From Candidatus Eremiobacteraceae bacterium (lineage in GTDB: Bacteria; Vulcanimicrobiota; Vulcanimicrobiia; Eremiobacterales; Eremiobacteraceae), in the NCBI GenBank assembly GCA_035710745.1, contig DASTCX010000014.1, forward strand, positions 18,185 through 82,184: a stretch of 64,000 bases of DNA, read 5' to 3'. Of this stretch, positions 33,526 through 41,930 are shown in pieces (position 1 is the stretch's first letter; every line of letters starts with the position of its first letter). The position numbers and the translations under genes were made by a program. Below the pieces are notes generated by a model, which worked only from the letters and a program-made list of their open reading frames with translations, was not told the DNA's origin and ran no database searches.

Positions 33526-35424
33526 TCAGTGGCCCGAAAAGATCGAGTTCGCGATGTCTTGCTGCATGACGCAGTAGTCGACCGAACCCATCCCTGTGGG
33601 CGTATCCCAGCCTGGTCCTGACGGAACGCCCAGACCGTTCGCCCCGATCAGGATGTCGTGGAATCCGCCGACCGGCGCAGTTGTGTCGGGCGGCAGCGCC
33701 GTCGTGTCGTCACCGGGCTCGCCCGTCGGCGTGCATGCGGTGCTTCCGAGCGGACACGGCTCGTAGTAGCCGTAGACTCCGTAGTAGACGGGCGCCGCGA
33801 AACCGAGCCCGTTGTAGAAGTGCGACTCGAGCCGCGCCCAGACGCCCATCGAGAGCGGCGAGGACAGACTCGTGCCGCCGACGCCGGTCTGCGCGCCGTT
33901 GACGAAGACGTCGGCGGGGCAGCCGTTGTTGTCGCCGCACATCGCGATGTCGGCGATGCCGCGTCCGATGCCGGCCTTCGCCTGCACCGTGCACTCAGCG
34001 CAGATGCCGTTCGCTTGCCAATACGGCGCCAACTCGAACGCGCTGTAACCGCCGCCTGTGCCGACCCACGCGTGCTCGCCGTAGTACGTGCCGGGTTCGT
34101 TGCCGTTCGCGTTCGTGTCGAGCGTCGTGCCGCCGACCGCGACGACGTACGGCGACGACGCCGGGTAGCATGTCTCGGGCAAGCCGGTGGCCGGCGCGCC
34201 CGTCGCGAGGAGCACCGGGCAGCCTTCGCCGTTGTCGCCGGTGGAGGCGAACATCGTCATGCCTTGCGCAGCGGCCTGGTTGAGTTCTTCATCGTCGACG
34301 AGCATCGCGCCGTCGGCGAACGCGACCGCTTCGGCCTCGCCGAACGACGAGTTCCCGGCCTGCGTGTAGCGATCGTTCACCCACGCGCTATACGCGAGCG
34401 CGATGTCCGAGTCGCTCAGCGACGTCGTGTCGTAGACGTAGAGGTGTTTGACGGTTTGCGCCATGCCGGTCGACATCTGCGTGTCGAGATCCCATTCGTC
34501 GAGACCGGACGTATCCGTGCTTTTGATGCCGACCGTTCGGACGCTGTAGGCGACCTTCGGAAGGCCCCAGTACGCTTCAGCCGTACGAAGGTCGGTCACG
34601 ACCTGCGTGACGTCGCCTTCCGCGATGACCGCGACCGACGTGCGTAAGCCGGTGCACGTCGCGGGGCAGACGCTCGGCGCGGCATCATACGCGACTTGAT
34701 ATTGCGGCGGTCCATATTCGCCGCCGACGCAGATGCCGCCGGTCGTCGACAGACATGGCGGCGGCGTGCCTTGAGCCTGATCGCCCATGAAGCGACCCGG
34801 CGCCGGCGCGCTGAGCTGAACGCGCGCGTGTGTGAGGTGCACGTTCATCTGGTTCGCATTCGACAGCCCGAGCACCGCGACGACGAGACCGCGGAACTGC
34901 GCAGGCACGAGCGGAGCGGTCACGTTGCCGTAGACCGTACGGCCGTTGACGATCGCCGCTCTGATTTGCGTATGGAACGCGGATTCGACTCGCGACGCCG
35001 GCCCGTACGCGCTCACGATGAGATGGTTCGGCTCGATCGTGATGTCGGTGAAGCCTTGACGCTGGAGGTAAAACGCGACCGATGCCGCCTGCGAGTACGT
35101 GGGATTGAAAGCCGCGGTGAATTCTGACGGTGACAGCCAGCGTTGGAAGAGCGCGCTTCCAGGCGTGTGCTGCTGACGAAGGATGTTATTCGCTCCGACG
35201 CGATCGCGCATGCCGAGACCGACGACGATGTGCATCGGAACGGTGTCGGGAAGCCTGCCGACTCGCAGGCGTGGATCGTTGACGAGCCGCATCGCCTGCG
35301 TGGCCGTCGGCGCCCATGCTTGTGGCGTCTCGTGGCGTGCAGATGCGATGAGCGGGCTGGCGAAGACCGGCGCGGCGACGGCGAGCGTGGCGGCCGCCGC
35401 GCAGGTCATGACGAAGAGCTTCAT
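33526..35424 (-). CDS. S53 (sedolisin-type) secreted peptidase, second copy
   Basis: 632 residues from the ATG at 35424, which begins MKLFVMTCAAAATLAVAAPV. The pro-domain contains LFQRWLSPSEFTAAFNPTYS and the catalytic domain has Glu/Asp in SGLDEWDLDTQMSTGMAQ, oxyanion Asp in MFASTGDNGEGCP, and Ser in GVGGTSLSSPLSMGVWAR. The C-terminus includes FHDILIGANGLGVPSGPGWD for calcium. It is only distantly similar to the first S53 gene, so this is not a recent duplicate. It has extra cysteines (CPATCTG, NGICAECT) absent from the other. Confidence 0.95.
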   Translation of the reverse strand: MKLFVMTCAAAATLAVAAPVFASPLIASARHETPQAWAPTATQAMRLVNDPRLRVGRLPDTVPMHIVVGLGMRDRVGANNILRQQHTPGSALFQRWLSPSEFTAAFNPTYSQAASVAFYLQRQGFTDITIEPNHLIVSAYGPASRVESAFHTQIRAAIVNGRTVYGNVTAPLVPAQFRGLVVAVLGLSNANQMNVHLTHARVQLSAPAPGRFMGDQAQGTPPPCLSTTGGICVGGEYGPPQYQVAYDAAPSVCPATCTGLRTSVAVIAEGDVTQVVTDLRTAEAYWGLPKVAYSVRTVGIKSTDTSGLDEWDLDTQMSTGMAQTVKHLYVYDTTSLSDSDIALAYSAWVNDRYTQAGNSSFGEAEAVAFADGAMLVDDEELNQAAAQGMTMFASTGDNGEGCPVLLATGAPATGLPETCYPASSPYVVAVGGTTLDTNANGNEPGTYYGEHAWVGTGGGYSAFELAPYWQANGICAECTVQAKAGIGRGIADIAMCGDNNGCPADVFVNGAQTGVGGTSLSSPLSMGVWARLESHFYNGLGFAAPVYYGVYGYYEPCPLGSTACTPTGEPGDDTTALPPDTTAPVGGFHDILIGANGLGVPSGPGWDTPTGMGSVDYCVMQQDIANSIFSGH

Positions 35425-35532
35425 GAGACCTATTTCCTCCCTCGCGCGCACTTAGGACGCGCCTCTGCGAGGTTAGAATAGGCTACCGGCAGTGACAAAC
35501 CGCGAACAAACCGCGTGTCCCGCCCGAAGATG

Positions 35533-35629
35533 GAATGGAGCAGTCGACCTCTACGTCGATCGAATGGAGCGGTCGACCTTTACGTCGATCGAATGGAGCG
35601 GTCGACCTTTGCGGTCGACCGCCGCGGCC
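35533..35629. repeat. Three tandem type C units, 29-bp period
   Basis: Units start at 35533, 35562 and 35591, each GAATGGAGCRGTCGACC then TTTACG. The first two end in GTCGATC, so their right arm is shortened; only the last has the full GTCGACCGCCGCGGCC end. The 29-bp period matches the half-unit array at 28 kb. Confidence 0.9.
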
Positions 35630-35640
35630 GTGCCTGTATG

Positions 35641-35889
35641 CTAGGGCTGGTATCCGCCTGCGATCCAGTCAGACAACAGCTTCACCTTAGCGTCATCCCA
35701 GTACGGGCCACCCGGCGGCATGCGCGGCTCCTGATCCCCCGTCAAATATTCGTAGACGTTCTTCGCGTTGTCGGGCTGCGACATCCAGGCGTGATCAGCG
35801 AGGAGCACTCCAAAGCCTTCCATATGGTCGATGTCGTCGTCCGTGAAGAGCGGTTTGATATCGCGTTCGAATGAGACAGAACCGGCCAT
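35641..35889 (-). CDS. Small cytochrome-like protein lacking a haem motif
   Basis: The ATG at 35889 is preceded by AAGGAGGAG, a very strong Shine-Dalgarno, giving 82 residues (an open frame upstream is non-coding). It reads SFERDIKPLFTDDDIDHM, then PRMPPGGPYW and LLSDWIAGGYQP, the frame of a planctomycete-type cytochrome domain. It has no CxxCH and no cysteine, so it cannot bind haem covalently. It has no signal peptide and should be cytoplasmic. It is divergent from the c-type cytochrome operon at 36002, and the two may be functionally linked. Confidence 0.75.
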   Translation of the reverse strand: MAGSVSFERDIKPLFTDDDIDHMEGFGVLLADHAWMSQPDNAKNVYEYLTGDQEPRMPPGGPYWDDAKVKLLSDWIAGGYQP

Positions 35890-35928
35890 GGTTTTCTCCT
35901 CCTTGTAGAAGTCTGTATACCCCGTCGA

Positions 35929-35945
35929 GCCGAGCTTCGCTCGGC
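35929..35945. repeat. Short palindrome of a second, related family
   Basis: GCCGAGC-TTC-GCTCGGC, followed by CCACTACA. The same 17 bases occur at 37489-37505. The CTACA end resembles that of type A elements. Confidence 0.7.
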
Positions 35946-36001
35946 CCACTACAATACTCATTCCTACAGGCGAGGGCGGGCGGCAGACGAACCTTCCAGG
36001 C

Positions 36002-37534
36002 ATGAGCCATGCAGCCGTTAGTCGGCTCGCGGTCACTGCATTGTCGGCGGTGGCCGCCGTCCTTATCGCGTACGCCGTGCGCGGGCACGCGGTTGCGGCG
36101 GCAAATGGCCTACCGGCGAACCCCTGCCCGCTGTCGTCGATCGCGATCGCGAGCGGCATACCCCAGGACTCGGCGCAGACGTCGCAGATCTACTTCGACT
36201 GCTTCGCGTGGCAAGAGTTCATCGGCCTCAATTGGGATGCGGATCCCGATCATGCCGGCGCGCCGAACCCATCGGCACCGGCGTCGGCGTTCGGAAAGCC
36301 GCTTGATCACGCGCCGCCCGTCTTCGAATCGTACGCCGACGCGCTTGACGTCTTCAAACCGGGAGCGGCGCCGCCGAGCAAGTGGGGCACGATCAGCCCG
36401 TCGCCGTGCGCCATTCATGGCATGGTGTCGGGCCCGGGGCGTCGCCTGCTCCGCATGTCGTCGATCGTCGCACCCGACTTTCAGACGCCGAACGGCGTGA
36501 GGCAGGCGTTCCCCGCGTCAGGTCCGAGCTGGCTCGCGGATCGCGACGGCAACATGGTATGGTACCAAATCCTCATCGACAGGGACGAGTTCGAATATAT
36601 CGTCGACAAGCAGTACTACGACGCAGACCGCCAGCTGCAGACGATCGAGAGCGACGGGCGGATCGACATGCCTGCGGGCGTACCCGGAGGCGCGCTCGGT
36701 TCGATCGAGATCAAAGCGGCGTGGCTGCCGATCTCCGATCCGGCTCGTCAGAAGCGCTATCGCATGCAGCACGCGATCATCCTCGATGCGGATGGCGGAT
36801 GTCACTCGGTCGACGTCGGACTCGTTGCGCTCCATATCATCCACAAGACGCAATCGCAGCCGACGTGGGTGTGGTCGACGTTCGAGCACGTCGACGACGC
36901 CCCCGCGGTGGGTGCATCGCCGGGCAACTATCTCTTCAATCGTCCTGCTTGCCAGCCGTCGCCGATCCCCGCATCGTGCGAGTTGAACAGACCGCCGGGC
37001 GCGCGGACGTCGTGCGGTGCGAACGAACCGCCGGCATACATGCCGAGCGCGTACTTCTCGAAAAAGGCGGCTTGCCCGATTTATCCGATCCAAGTGGCGC
37101 ATGCGAATCCCACCGATCCGACGGCGGCATCGGTGAACGCGTACGTCGCATCGCTCATCCTTGCGCAAAACCCGAGTTCGGTCTACCAATATTACCGGCT
37201 CGTCAACGTGCTATGGGCGTCGAACTCCGCCGATCCGGATGCAGGACCATCGCCGCCCATCGAACCCGTGCTCGTCAACGGCATCACACCGCCGACGACG
37301 CAGCCGGTCGCGAACGTCATCACCGAGACGTACGCGCAGCAGATGACCTGCCTTTCATGTCATGCGAACGCGCGGATCGCAAAGTCGGCGGACGAGTTGG
37401 GAAAGTGGAAGCCGTATTTCTCGGATTTCAGCTTCATCATGTCGCAGGCGCACACGCCGCCACCGGTCGCAGCCGGTTTCCTCACACGGCCGAGCTTCGC
37501 TCGGCATACCACATCAGCTCGTCTAACGCCATGA
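36002..37534 (+). CDS. Exported protein with a C-terminal c-type haem site
   Basis: 510 residues with an N-terminal export segment (VTALSAVAAVLIAYAVRG). The main domain has conserved-looking aromatic motifs YFDCFAWQEFIGLNWDADP, GSIEIKAAWLPISDPARQKR, LHIIHKTQSQPTWVWSTFEH and YRLVNVLWASNS. The C-terminal QMTCLSCHANARIA holds one CxxCH for covalent haem. I know similar uncharacterised proteins from other bacteria but no function. The last 15 or so residues are encoded across a palindrome (37489-37505) and look unrelated. The stop overlaps the next start (ATGA). Confidence 0.8.
   Translation: MSHAAVSRLAVTALSAVAAVLIAYAVRGHAVAAANGLPANPCPLSSIAIASGIPQDSAQTSQIYFDCFAWQEFIGLNWDADPDHAGAPNPSAPASAFGKPLDHAPPVFESYADALDVFKPGAAPPSKWGTISPSPCAIHGMVSGPGRRLLRMSSIVAPDFQTPNGVRQAFPASGPSWLADRDGNMVWYQILIDRDEFEYIVDKQYYDADRQLQTIESDGRIDMPAGVPGGALGSIEIKAAWLPISDPARQKRYRMQHAIILDADGGCHSVDVGLVALHIIHKTQSQPTWVWSTFEHVDDAPAVGASPGNYLFNRPACQPSPIPASCELNRPPGARTSCGANEPPAYMPSAYFSKKAACPIYPIQVAHANPTDPTAASVNAYVASLILAQNPSSVYQYYRLVNVLWASNSADPDAGPSPPIEPVLVNGITPPTTQPVANVITETYAQQMTCLSCHANARIAKSADELGKWKPYFSDFSFIMSQAHTPPPVAAGFLTRPSFARHTTSARLTP
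37489..37505. repeat. Short palindrome inside the 3' end of the cytochrome gene
   Basis: GCCGAGC-TTC-GCTCGGC, identical to 35929-35945. It codes for part of the odd C-terminal tail. Confidence 0.7.
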
Positions 37535-39147
37535 ACGCATTTTCGCCGCCGGCGAACGTCGTCGACTTCCCATCCGATCCCGCGAAACAAGCGGCGCTCG
37601 TCGCGCGCTGGACGCAGTTCCTCGACGGCTTCATGCGGCTCGCGATCGTCGGCGATCCGTGGACCAACGTCAACGATTCCAATCGAACGCTGTTCTTCAA
37701 TCCGCTGGCGACGTCGATCGGCCCGAACGCGATCGTCGCGCCGATCACTTGGTTCGCGTTCCCGAACCGCGTGCTCTCGTATTTCGCCGCCTCGCAAGGT
37801 TCGCCGTACGGCTTGACCGACGTCGAGTTGTACGAACTCGCCGACCAAGGGTTTCTTGCGGGCAAGCCGGATTTCGCGCACGGATTTCCGCCGGTGCCGA
37901 GCGACGTCTACCCGGTCATCGATTGGAAACAACCGAAAGCCGGCTGGCGTGAATACGGGCCGCCCGGTGCGCGAGGGTGGCAAGACGAGTATTGCGAGTG
38001 GTGCGTGCAGCGCGACGGACAGGGCCGGATCGTCCGCATCGACTTCACGTGCGAGAATCCCGAGTACTGGGTCGCGCTATGGAAGACGGATCCGAACGCG
38101 GTTCTTTCCATATATAGAGCTGTCGTCAACGCGTCCGTCCAACTCGACGACATCATCATGCACGACAAGACCGGCGCTCCGATCGTCGACCCCGAGACGG
38201 GACTTCCCGCATATAACCCCATCAACAAGTGGAATACGGGCACGATCGCGACCCCGACGAGCGGGGGCGCCATGCATCTGACAAGTCCGCCCAACGACAT
38301 CGATTCAGAGATATACCTCGCTGCCGCCGCGACGCTGCTGCGAAACGTCACGCCGTACACCGCTGCCGCGCTTATCGATTGCGCCGCGTACGGCGTGCCC
38401 TATAGGAACAGCGATCCGAACATCGGCTACAACGTCAATCGGATGGTGAAGAACGCCGGCGGCAACGGGCTGCGGATGGCGACGCTCACCGATCCGATCG
38501 GGCTCTACATGCAGCAACCCGATTTCAGTTCGTACGCGACGCCGGATGGGACCGACGCGAGCACGTTTTGGACCGTCGTTCGCGGCTCCGCGCCCGGCAT
38601 GATACTCCATGCGACGTTCGCCGTGCCAGCGTCGAAAGGTTACACGGTGAGCGACGTGACGATCGGCGGGAAGCCGATCGCGTACGCGAGTCAGATAGGG
38701 CAGACGTTCCAGATGGGTCTCAGCGCGACCGTCCAACCGACGGCGCAAAACGAATCGGCGCTCCCGTGCGTCGACGTCAAACCCGATGGCTCGTGCAGCC
38801 CGTGGCCGCAGGTCATCATGGGACCTGGGATGCTCGAAGCATACGCCGCGATCATGGGCGTGCTCGGCACGTCTGGTCTGCCGCCGCCGACCCTCCCGCA
38901 GGGTAAGAGCGCGAGTTTTGCGCTTCAGGTGCTCTATGCCACCGAAAAGGCGACGATCGAAGTCCTCGGCGGCGGCGTCGACGTCACCGTGACGAGCGCG
39001 AGCGTCGACGGCACGACCGCGACCTTCATGGTGGACATCGCGGTCGCGGCGGACGCAACGCCCGGGGTTCGGTCGGTGCAAGTGAGCGATACGACGTATC
39101 CCCCAGGGCCGCCGGCGCCGGCGATGCTCATCGTCGCACCCGCATGA
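37531..39147 (+). CDS. Conserved-looking protein of unknown function, operon partner of the cytochrome
   Basis: 538 residues starting in ATGA overlap with the cytochrome gene (a longer open frame upstream is antisense-like noise). No signal peptide is obvious. Distinctive stretches: RWTQFLDGFMRLAIVGDPWT, WFAFPNRVLSYFAASQ, DEYCEWCVQRDGQGRI, FTCENPEYWVALWKTDP, and GGAMHLTSPPNDIDSEIYLA. The last 100 residues (VLYATEKATIEVLGGGVDVT onward) look like an Ig-type beta domain. The WCxxC-like cluster and many Trp and Tyr suggest a redox or cofactor role, but this is inference. Confidence 0.75.
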   Translation: MNAFSPPANVVDFPSDPAKQAALVARWTQFLDGFMRLAIVGDPWTNVNDSNRTLFFNPLATSIGPNAIVAPITWFAFPNRVLSYFAASQGSPYGLTDVELYELADQGFLAGKPDFAHGFPPVPSDVYPVIDWKQPKAGWREYGPPGARGWQDEYCEWCVQRDGQGRIVRIDFTCENPEYWVALWKTDPNAVLSIYRAVVNASVQLDDIIMHDKTGAPIVDPETGLPAYNPINKWNTGTIATPTSGGAMHLTSPPNDIDSEIYLAAAATLLRNVTPYTAAALIDCAAYGVPYRNSDPNIGYNVNRMVKNAGGNGLRMATLTDPIGLYMQQPDFSSYATPDGTDASTFWTVVRGSAPGMILHATFAVPASKGYTVSDVTIGGKPIAYASQIGQTFQMGLSATVQPTAQNESALPCVDVKPDGSCSPWPQVIMGPGMLEAYAAIMGVLGTSGLPPPTLPQGKSASFALQVLYATEKATIEVLGGGVDVTVTSASVDGTTATFMVDIAVAADATPGVRSVQVSDTTYPPGPPAPAMLIVAPA

Positions 39148-40988
39148 GATCGCCCGCGGACGACGCTCGCTTTCGTCGGGGCGTGCGGATCGGCGTCGTC
39201 GTTGCGCTCGGGTTGTTCATGCTCGGTTTGGCCACGCCGAACATCTCGCAGCTGTGGCATCCGTTCGCGCAGCTGCCGATCAACGTCAACTACGACGGCG
39301 TCATCACGTCGGTCGATCCTGGGAGCGATGCTGCAAGCGAGGGCGTCGCGCCGGGCGACGTCGTCGACTTCAGCTCGACGACGCTGAGTCAGCGGCTCGT
39401 ACTTCTCGATCTCCACTATCCGCGCGGAGGCGATACATTCACGTTCCGCGTCCGCGAAAAGGGCGTGAGCCGGGTCGTCTCGATCCGGGCCGAAGGCCGG
39501 CCGGAGATTCTCGAAGATATCATCGTCGTGCTGCGACGCTCGACGTACGTCTTGTTCGTCGGCATCGCGGCGTTCATCTTGCTCCGGCGACCGAACAAGA
39601 TGACCTGGGCGTTTTACCTGTATTCGCTGGCGGCCATCTACGGCAACGGCGAGTATTTCGGCTTCTTGCCGGCGCCGGGGTATTTCACGATCTGCGAGAT
39701 CCAAGTCGTCTTGCTCGCGCTCGGCAACGCCGCGTTCCTCACGTTCGCCGCGCGCTTTCCGAGCGACCGGCCCGAAGGGTGGGCGGTTTGGGCCGATCGT
39801 GCCGCGCCGCTCGCATTCGTGCTGCTTGCCGTGACGAGCCTCGGCGCCGATTTCGGTGCGGTGCTCTTCGGCGTTCCTTCGCAAGCGCTCGTCCTCGCGT
39901 CGACGGTCAGTAAGATAGCCGTATTCTCGATCGCGCTCTTCACGCTATTCCACACGTACTTCGGGCGCCGCGGCCAAGAGCGCCAACGCTTGAAAATCGT
40001 CGTCTGGGCGCTCGTCATCGCGTACGCTGCGAACGTCCTCATCTTGTGGATCAACACGTTTCCGCTTTCGTTCGAGGTGGCGTTCTGGTGGGATGCGCTT
40101 GGGGCGCTCAACCTCGTCATCCCGATCGCGGTCGCGTACGCGGTGCTGCGCTACCGGGTCATGGACGTCAATTTCATCTTCAGCCGCGCGCTCGTCTACG
40201 GCGTTCTGACGACCGGGCTCGTCGCGATGTTCGCGCTCATCGACTGGATCGTCGGCACGGTTCTCGCGCAAGAGCGGTTGGCGGTGGCTGCCAACGTCGT
40301 CGCCGCGGTCGTCGTCGGCCTCTCGCTCAACGGCATCCACAGTCGCGTCGAGCGGATCATCCGGAGCGTGCTCTTCAGGCGCCGGCATGCGGCCGCTCGA
40401 CGACTGGCACTGCTCGCATCGACGTTGCCGCACGTGACCGACAGCGCGACCATCTCCGCCATGGTCGTCGACGAGCCGATGGAAGCGCTGTCGCTGGCCT
40501 CCGCCGCGCTGTTCCGGTCGAACGAGCGCGGTTCGTTCGAGCGGGTGTGGGCCCTCGGCTGGGGGGAAGGCGCCGCCTGCGATCTCGACCCGTTCGAGCC
40601 GCTCGTCGACCGGCTCCGTGCGGAGGGCGAGCCGACCCGCGTGAGCAGGAGGGATCTCGTCCGCGACGGGCTGCCGGCGGGCGATGCGTCGCCGATCGTC
40701 GCGGTGCCGATCGTCGTACGAAGTCAGCTCGAGGCCGTGGCGATGTACGGCGCCCATACGGGTGGAGAAGACCTCGATCCCGATGAGATCGGATCGCTCG
40801 GCCGTATCGGCGAGGCCGCCGGCGCCGCTTACTATCACCTCGAAGCCGATTCGTTGCGCAACGCGCTTGAAGGGCTCGGTCGAGAGATCGACACATGGCG
40901 CGCACGGGCGCTCGAACTGGGTTGGAACGAAGCGGAAACGGCCGGCGATGCCGCGGTCGACGAGGCAAAAGAAGAAGAGCGAAGTTGA
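39144..40988 (+). CDS. PDZ plus multi-span membrane protein with a GAF-like C-terminus
   Basis: 614 residues, start overlapping the previous stop (ATGA). After one span (VGIRIGVVVALGLFMLG-like) comes an extracytoplasmic PDZ (VITSVDPGSDAASEGVAPGD, VVDFSSTTLSQRLVLLDL). A block of seven or eight spans follows (WAFYLYSLAAIYGNGEYFGF to IDWIVGTVLAQERLAVAAN). The cytoplasmic part (about residues 425-575, RLALLASTLPHVTDSATISA to GEAAGAAYYHLEADSL) looks like a GAF domain. It resembles the sensor half of membrane histidine kinases but there is no kinase domain after it. It may sense redox state for the operon. Confidence 0.8.
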   Translation: MRSPADDARFRRGVRIGVVVALGLFMLGLATPNISQLWHPFAQLPINVNYDGVITSVDPGSDAASEGVAPGDVVDFSSTTLSQRLVLLDLHYPRGGDTFTFRVREKGVSRVVSIRAEGRPEILEDIIVVLRRSTYVLFVGIAAFILLRRPNKMTWAFYLYSLAAIYGNGEYFGFLPAPGYFTICEIQVVLLALGNAAFLTFAARFPSDRPEGWAVWADRAAPLAFVLLAVTSLGADFGAVLFGVPSQALVLASTVSKIAVFSIALFTLFHTYFGRRGQERQRLKIVVWALVIAYAANVLILWINTFPLSFEVAFWWDALGALNLVIPIAVAYAVLRYRVMDVNFIFSRALVYGVLTTGLVAMFALIDWIVGTVLAQERLAVAANVVAAVVVGLSLNGIHSRVERIIRSVLFRRRHAAARRLALLASTLPHVTDSATISAMVVDEPMEALSLASAALFRSNERGSFERVWALGWGEGAACDLDPFEPLVDRLRAEGEPTRVSRRDLVRDGLPAGDASPIVAVPIVVRSQLEAVAMYGAHTGGEDLDPDEIGSLGRIGEAAGAAYYHLEADSLRNALEGLGREIDTWRARALELGWNEAETAGDAAVDEAKEEERS

Positions 40989-41000
40989 ACTTCGCTCTTC
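40974..41000. terminator. Perfect hairpin whose loop is the stop codon
   Basis: GAAGAGCGAAGT (40974-40985), TGA stop (40986-40988), ACTTCGCTCTTC (40989-41000): a 12-bp perfect stem with a three-base loop. No T tract follows rightward. The hairpin also lies just beyond the convergent Lys-rich peptide, whose mRNA would read a GAAGAGCGAAGT end, so it could serve both. Confidence 0.75.
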
Positions 41001-41018
41001 TCCATTGTCAGGCCGGTG

Positions 41019-41081
41019 TTATTTCTTCTTTTTCTTCGTGGCCTTCTTCGCTTTTGGCGCTGCCTTCTTCTTGCCTCTCAT
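41019..41081 (-). CDS. Tiny lysine/alanine-rich basic peptide (20 residues)
   Basis: ATG at 41081 and TAA at 41019 enclose 20 codons: MRGKKKAAPK, then AKKATKKKKK. Twelve of the 20 residues are Lys or Arg. The preceding GGAGGTGATT is a nearly perfect 16S-complementary Shine-Dalgarno, seven bases from the start, which makes translation credible. The composition is that of the tails of histone H1-like and HC1-like proteins, so DNA or RNA binding is plausible. It is convergent to the operon at 36002-40988 and divergent from the gene at 41194. Confidence 0.65.
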   Translation of the reverse strand: MRGKKKAAPKAKKATKKKKK

Positions 41082-41193
41082 CCGTAATCACCTCCGTCCT
41101 CAATAAGGTGGAAGATGCGGCTTTGAAGCTCGCGTCATTGGACGTTGACCCAAACGCGATGTATCACCTCTTTTCCGGTCGAAGGCATTCATC

Positions 41194-41772
41194 GTGTCAA
41201 ATCTGATCGTCGCGTTGTTCGCCATCGCATTCGGCGTCGAAGAAGCGATCATCGTCTTGTATCTTCGCATGCTGCCGTCGAGTGGTCCATCCGTCGTGAC
41301 GATGGAAAGCTGGCGCGAGCTGTGCACGATCGTCGTGCTCGTCGCGGTCGCGTGGCTTGCGGGCGCCCGCGCCGATGCGCGCTTTCGAGCGTTCCTCATC
41401 GCTTTCGGCGTGTGGGATATCACGTACTACGTCACGCTGTGGTTGACGTCGGGCACGCCGGGGTTGACGAGTCAGGACGTGCTCTTCCTCATCCCCGTTC
41501 CGTGGATCGCGCCGGTGTGGGCCGCGATGTCGTTCGCCGCGGCGTTGATGCTGCTCGGGTTGTTCGGGATCGCGCGCGGGCGCCTGCTCGTCGCGGGTCT
41601 TGCGATCGGGTGGCTATCGTTCGTATGGGGGCCGTTGTACGCGCGGTTCATCGACCATTCGCGGATCTTCGAATCTGCTTCGGATTTCACGTACCCGCTT
41701 TGGCTATTCGTGCCAGGCATCGCGCTTGTGCTTGCGGCGCTGCCTTTCGCACGCCGCAGACGAGCTCTGTAG
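41194..41772 (+). CDS. Membrane protein of unknown function (about five spans)
   Basis: 192 residues from a GTG. Spans are seen at about residues 3-25, 45-62, 67-85, 100-125 and 163-183, with SWRELCTIVVLVAVAWLAG and WDITYYVTLWLTSGTP as recognisable stretches. No family recognised. The TAG stop is the start of a palindrome repeat (TGTAGCGGTCGA), so the repeat has set the end of the protein. Confidence 0.68.
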   Translation: MSNLIVALFAIAFGVEEAIIVLYLRMLPSSGPSVVTMESWRELCTIVVLVAVAWLAGARADARFRAFLIAFGVWDITYYVTLWLTSGTPGLTSQDVLFLIPVPWIAPVWAAMSFAAALMLLGLFGIARGRLLVAGLAIGWLSFVWGPLYARFIDHSRIFESASDFTYPLWLFVPGIALVLAALPFARRRRAL

Positions 41773-41800
41773 CGGTCGAGCTTTAGCTCGACCGTCGCGG
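41768..41800. repeat. Interspersed palindrome, centre type A, inverted, overlapping a stop codon
   Basis: TGTAGCGGTCGA, centre GCTTTAGC, TCGACCGTCGCGG; the reverse of the usual orientation. Confidence 0.9.
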
Positions 41801-41829
41801 TTTTTCAAAGACTTGATCACGTAAGGCGA

Positions 41830-41864
41830 GGCCGCGGCGGTCGACCGTAAAGGTCGACCGCTTC
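41830..41864. repeat. Interspersed palindrome, centre type C
   Basis: GGCCGCGGCGGTCGA, centre CCGTAAAGG, TCGACCGCTTCC. Confidence 0.92.
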
Positions 41865-41883
41865 CTTTTCACCGCGATGCCAA

Positions 41884-41918
41884 GCCGCGGCGGTCGAGAT
41901 AAATCTCGACCGCTCCCT
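41884..41918. repeat. Interspersed palindrome, centre type B
   Basis: GCCGCGGCGGTCGA, centre GATAAATC, TCGACCGCTCCC. Three centre types stand side by side between 41.77 and 41.92 kb. Confidence 0.92.
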
Positions 41919-41930
41919 GTTTACCGCGAG

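Noticed and set aside
36382..37530. N-terminal extension of the 538-residue protein
   Set aside because: This part overlaps the cytochrome gene in another frame and is Arg-rich noise; the ATGA overlap gives a natural start at 37531.
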